Part shown: in pieces, positions 61,191 through 64,000 of the stretch | How the letters are laid out: the number at the start of each line of letters is the position of its first letter | How positions within the stretch are numbered: the stretch's first letter is position 1 | From: JAUWTJ01 sp965603015 | Lineage (GTDB): Bacteria > Pseudomonadota > Alphaproteobacteria > M2410 | Direction: 5' to 3' | Length of the DNA stretch: 64,000 bases | Assembly: GCA_965603015.1 (NCBI GenBank) | Contig: CBFDBJ010000007.1 | Span: 1-64,000, forward strand | Notes under the pieces: model-generated | What the model saw: only the letters and a program-made list of their open reading frames with translations | Told to the model about the DNA's origin: nothing | The model's database searches: none | Translations under genes and position numbers: made by a program

Positions 61191-62597
61191 CTACCCCAAC
61201 AGCGCTTTGGCGAACTCTGACAGCGTGTCGTCTCTGGCGCCCATGACGATGATGCGGTCGTGGGGTTTTTTGAGTTCCTGGATCCGCGTTCCGCACTCGT
61301 CGCGGGTCTCGAAGGCTTCGGCCTGGCCGCCGCCTGTCCTGACTCCGTTCACGATATCGGCGGCCTTGACCTTGCGCTCGACGGTGCCGCCAAAATAGAC
61401 CGGCTCGCACATCAAGAGGACATCATCGGGCTCGAGGCCTTCCCTGAAGACCTCGATAAATTCCTCTTTCATTTTGGCCAGCGGGCCAAAGCCGTGCGGC
61501 TGGAAGAAGACCAGCAGGCGGCCCTTGAAATCGTGCAGGGTCCGCAGGCTGGCGGCGATCTTGTCCGGGTTGTGGGCAAAATCGTCGATGACGGTGATGC
61601 CACCCTTCTTGCCGACATGTTCCAGCCGGCGGCGGATACCCTTGAAGGTGCCGAGCGCTCTGGCTGCGGTCTCAAGGGGAACGCCTACGGCACTTGTGGC
61701 GGCGATGGCGGCCAGCGCGTTGGAGATATTGTGCACGCCGGGCATGTTCAGGGTGACGGGCCAGGTCTCGCCGGTCTTCATGTCGGTCATGTCAAAACTG
61801 ATGCCATCCGATCCGGGATGGATGTTCTTGCCGTAAAAATCCGCTGACGGATTGGACAGCGAATAGGTCAATCTGCTGGCCGGAGGAACCAGCCCGGCGA
61901 TCATTTTTGAGCCTTCATTGTCGAGATTGCAGACGGCGCGGGCGGCGCCCAGGACATAGGCCTTGAACAGGGTGCGCAGTTCGGCCAGCCCCATATGGTC
62001 GACGGCGACATTATTGAGCACCGCGATCGTCGGATCAAACAGCGTGATCGAACCGTCTGACTCGTCGACTTCGGAGATAAACAGATCCGGATCGCCGGTG
62101 ACCGCCGAGGCGAACGGCGTCTCTTTGGAGACGAAATTTTTCATGACGGCGCCGTTGACCACAGTCGGAGGATTGCCCTCTTCGATGCCGGCGGCCTCGG
62201 ACAGTATCCAGCCGATCATGCCAGTGGTGGTTGACTTGCCCGATGTGCCGGCGACGCCGATGGAGGTCCCTGCGGCATTGAAGAGCTCGGCAAGCAGCTG
62301 GGCGCGGGTCATGCGCGCGGCGCCGACCTCTATTGCCGCCTTGACGTCCGGGATGGTTTCTTCCACGGCGCCGGAGGTTACCAGGATCTGTTCAGCGCTG
62401 GTGACGCCTGAGCCATCCTGCGGAAACAACGTGATGCCTTCTCGCTCAAGCCAGGCGAATTTCTCCGGCGTGCGCCCCTGATCCTTTGAGCGATCGGAGC
62501 CGGAGACCTCATAGCCCGCCGCCTTGACGATCATGGCCAGAGGCAACATGCCCGAGCCGCCGATACCGCAAAAAAAATAGTGTTTGATAACATCCAT
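61191..62597 (-). CDS. mpl: Mur ligase, probably Mpl (UDP-MurNAc:tripeptide ligase)
   Basis: 468 residues, close to Mpl/MurC length. The N-terminal Rossmann domain has FFCGIGGSGMLPLAMI; the ATP P-loop is GVAGTSGKSTTTGMI (114-128), and the third domain has DDFAHNPDKIAASLRTL. It joins a peptide or amino acid to UDP-MurNAc. MurC normally lies in the dcw cluster, while this gene is divergent from an LD-carboxypeptidase, so the recycling ligase Mpl fits better. No strong ribosome binding site is visible before ATG 62595-62597. MurC remains possible. Confidence 0.78.
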   Translation of the reverse strand: MDVIKHYFFCGIGGSGMLPLAMIVKAAGYEVSGSDRSKDQGRTPEKFAWLEREGITLFPQDGSGVTSAEQILVTSGAVEETIPDVKAAIEVGAARMTRAQLLAELFNAAGTSIGVAGTSGKSTTTGMIGWILSEAAGIEEGNPPTVVNGAVMKNFVSKETPFASAVTGDPDLFISEVDESDGSITLFDPTIAVLNNVAVDHMGLAELRTLFKAYVLGAARAVCNLDNEGSKMIAGLVPPASRLTYSLSNPSADFYGKNIHPGSDGISFDMTDMKTGETWPVTLNMPGVHNISNALAAIAATSAVGVPLETAARALGTFKGIRRRLEHVGKKGGITVIDDFAHNPDKIAASLRTLHDFKGRLLVFFQPHGFGPLAKMKEEFIEVFREGLEPDDVLLMCEPVYFGGTVERKVKAADIVNGVRTGGGQAEAFETRDECGTRIQELKKPHDRIIVMGARDDTLSEFAKALLG

Positions 62598-62658
62598 AGG
62601 GTATTACTTGTCCAAACTTTGACTTTGGGCCTGATTTGCGCGGGAGAGAATTGCAGGC

Positions 62659-63495
62659 ATGACGAAAGATCCATTTAGAATTGGTGTTGTCGCGCCCGCT
62701 TCGCCCATCAAAGAGGCGCTTGCAGACAAAGTCAAGGCGCTCGCGTGTGACGAGTATGGACCGAATAAAGTTGAGATTATCTTTCATTCCCAATGCTTTA
62801 GGTCGGCCGGGCATTTCGCGGGGGATGACGCGGCCCGCGCAGCGGCTTTTCTCGAAATGGCACATGATTTGGACACAGATGCCGTCTGGTTCGCGCGCGG
62901 TGGTTATGGATCGGCGCGGATCTTGCCGCTGGTTATGGACAAGCTGGACGACACGGCGCGCGGCAAAACATATCTCGGCTATTCCGATATGGGCATGCTG
63001 CTGGGAGCGATGATGCGGGCGGGTTTTCAGAACCTGGCGCATGGGCCGATGCCCCAGGACCTGGCGCATGACAACGGCGAGGCCGCCGTGCGACGGGCGC
63101 TGCGCTGGCTGGCGGAGCGTGATCCTGCATCGCTTGAGCCGAGCCTTGAAGATGGGCACCCTGCGGCGGCGTTTAACATCAAGATCCTCAGCAAGCTGAT
63201 CGGCACGCCGTGGCAGCCGGACCTTGCCGGGCGCGTGTTGATGCTGGAAGAAGTCTCCGAACATCTTTACGCCATCGACCGCTCGCTCTTCCACATAACC
63301 AGCAACCCTGAGGTCCGCAAAGTGGCGGGCCTGCGGCTCGGGCGCTGCAGCGCGATCCCGGAGAATGACCGCCCGTTCGGTGAAGAGCTGGAGGATATCG
63401 CGAAGCGCTGGTGTGAGACATCCGGCATCCCATATCTCGGGCGCGCCGATATTGGTCATGATGCGGATAATAAAGTCGTGCCGATGAGCGCTTAA
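62659..63495 (+). CDS. ldcA: LD-carboxypeptidase (S66 family)
   Basis: 278 residues. The nucleophile Ser109 is in YLGYSDMGMLL, the Glu pair 197-198 is in LMLEEVSEHLYAIDRSL, and His267 is in DIGHDADNKVVP. All three match the S66 triad. It removes the terminal D-Ala from murein tetrapeptides in the cytoplasm. The resulting tripeptide is the substrate of Mpl, whose gene lies divergent 62 bases away, so the pair forms a peptidoglycan recycling module. GGGAGAG precedes ATG 62659. It is convergent with the hotdog-domain gene (six bases between stops). Confidence 0.88.
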   Translation: MTKDPFRIGVVAPASPIKEALADKVKALACDEYGPNKVEIIFHSQCFRSAGHFAGDDAARAAAFLEMAHDLDTDAVWFARGGYGSARILPLVMDKLDDTARGKTYLGYSDMGMLLGAMMRAGFQNLAHGPMPQDLAHDNGEAAVRRALRWLAERDPASLEPSLEDGHPAAAFNIKILSKLIGTPWQPDLAGRVLMLEEVSEHLYAIDRSLFHITSNPEVRKVAGLRLGRCSAIPENDRPFGEELEDIAKRWCETSGIPYLGRADIGHDADNKVVPMSA

Positions 63496-63501
63496 CCGCG
63501 C

Positions 63502-64000
63502 TCAGTCTGAAGCGACGAAGCGCGACGTTGTGGCCGCGACGTGGCGCGCGCCGTCTTCCTGATAAACATCGGTGCGCAGCACGAGGGTTCGCCGCGAACG
63601 GCGAACAATGTGGGAGCGCAGCATGAGGGTTTCGGCTTTCGCGGCGCGCAGATATTCCAGCGAGAAATGACTGAGATGGAAGGCGCCGAGGGTGCCCGCG
63701 CTATGGGCTGCTTCGGCGATAGCGGCGGCGGCAACCACGCCGCCATGAAATGCAACAACTGGCCCCGTCGAACCGATGAGACGGTTAGCGACCGGCAGGG
63801 AGGTTTGCCTTTCCGTGAATTGCATGCCCATCCAGGTATCGAAGCACTCCGCCTCGACCGTCTCGGGCACAAAGGCTTCGCGGTCAGCCTGGGCCTCGTG
63901 ATCGTGGGCGGCATTGTCGCCGCTTGATCCGGGATAGGTGCCGATCATGAAGGCGACGAGGCCCTGGGCGAGGACCGCGCCACCCTCGCCTTCTGCCGTC
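63502..64000 (-). CDS. Tandem PaaI-type hotdog thioesterase (3' part)
   Basis: The frame stays open to the right edge, so the gene continues outside. The last 148 codons form a complete hotdog domain: VANRLIGSTGPVVAFHGGVV is the PaaI-like helix region, and HLSHFSLEYLRAAKAETLML and RRTLVLRTDVYQEDGARHVA are its strands. Before the ATG at 63946-63948 the frame reads EGGAVLAQGLVAFMIGTYPG, which looks like the end of a first hotdog domain, so the ATG is probably internal. PaaI-type enzymes hydrolyse acyl-CoA esters such as phenylacetyl-CoA. It is convergent with ldcA. Confidence 0.75.
   Translation of the reverse strand, partial: TAEGEGGAVLAQGLVAFMIGTYPGSSGDNAAHDHEAQADREAFVPETVEAECFDTWMGMQFTERQTSLPVANRLIGSTGPVVAFHGGVVAAAAIAEAAHSAGTLGAFHLSHFSLEYLRAAKAETLMLRSHIVRRSRRTLVLRTDVYQEDGARHVAATTSRFVASD

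Overview
The window is a moderately GC-rich, densely coded stretch of bacterial chromosome with about 58 genes on both strands. No rRNA, tRNA, CRISPR array, transposase, integrase or phage gene was recognised. Gene content points to a free-living, aerobic alphaproteobacterium: many acyl-CoA enzymes, a fused CysNC, a TAXI-type TRAP transporter, PAS_5-type proteins, a CC0125-type lipoprotein, and the GTCATCCCGG-type palindromic intergenic repeats common in that class. The order cannot be fixed from the sequence alone.

Region by region. 0-8.2 kb: the end of a FAD oxidoreductase, an unknown protein, then a minus-strand run (family III CoA-transferase, crotonase, luciferase-like monooxygenase) divergent from a plus-strand run (sulfotransferase, glutamine amidotransferase, acyl-CoA synthetase). 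This looks like catabolism or modification of an unidentified carboxylic or lipid substrate. 8.3-18.1 kb: an exported M20 hydrolase, acetoacetyl-CoA synthetase, a divergent Lrp-type regulator and alanine dehydrogenase, a PaiB-like protein, an aldolase-MFS pair and an alanine/sodium symporter. 18.2-24.2 kb: a crotonase-SDR-acyl-CoA dehydrogenase operon ending in a clear terminator, next to a large TonB-dependent receptor with its own terminator. 24.6-28.4 kb: an FkbM methyltransferase and cysD-cysNC, which make PAPS, behind a good sigma-70-like promoter. 28.4-33.2 kb: a POT peptide transporter, a TAXI binding protein and a fused TRAP permease in one direction.

33.2-37.3 kb holds a PEP-CTERM protein split between two reading frames, convergent with a PrsT-like TPR protein, so the genome probably has an exosortase system elsewhere. 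37.4-44.9 kb is mixed housekeeping: PaaG-like crotonase, SpeE-like protein, GFA protein, YaaA, PIG-L deacetylase, aquaporin, RecQ and a TesB-like protein. 44.9-49.3 kb has an SDR, two very small membrane proteins, and a cytoplasmic PAS histidine kinase followed by two paralogous PAS_5 proteins. 49.4-55.3 kb has a CigR-like exported protein, an Eis-like acetyltransferase, a pseudouridine synthase, two proteins of F420-using families, a rhodanese, a DUF983 protein and a cysteine hydrolase. 55.6-58.7 kb has a TupA-like tungstate-binding protein followed after two bases by a membrane histidine kinase and then a lipoprotein. 58.8-64 kb has a sphingosine-phosphate-lyase-like PLP enzyme, an SDR, a divergent Mpl-like Mur ligase and LD-carboxypeptidase pair (peptidoglycan recycling), and a partial tandem hotdog protein.

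The most interesting candidates are the binding protein-kinase pair, the PAS_5/kinase cluster, the broken PEP-CTERM gene and the F420-family pair. Palindromic repeats of at least two families sit in eight intergenic gaps. Functions were assigned by reading motifs; no database search was run.
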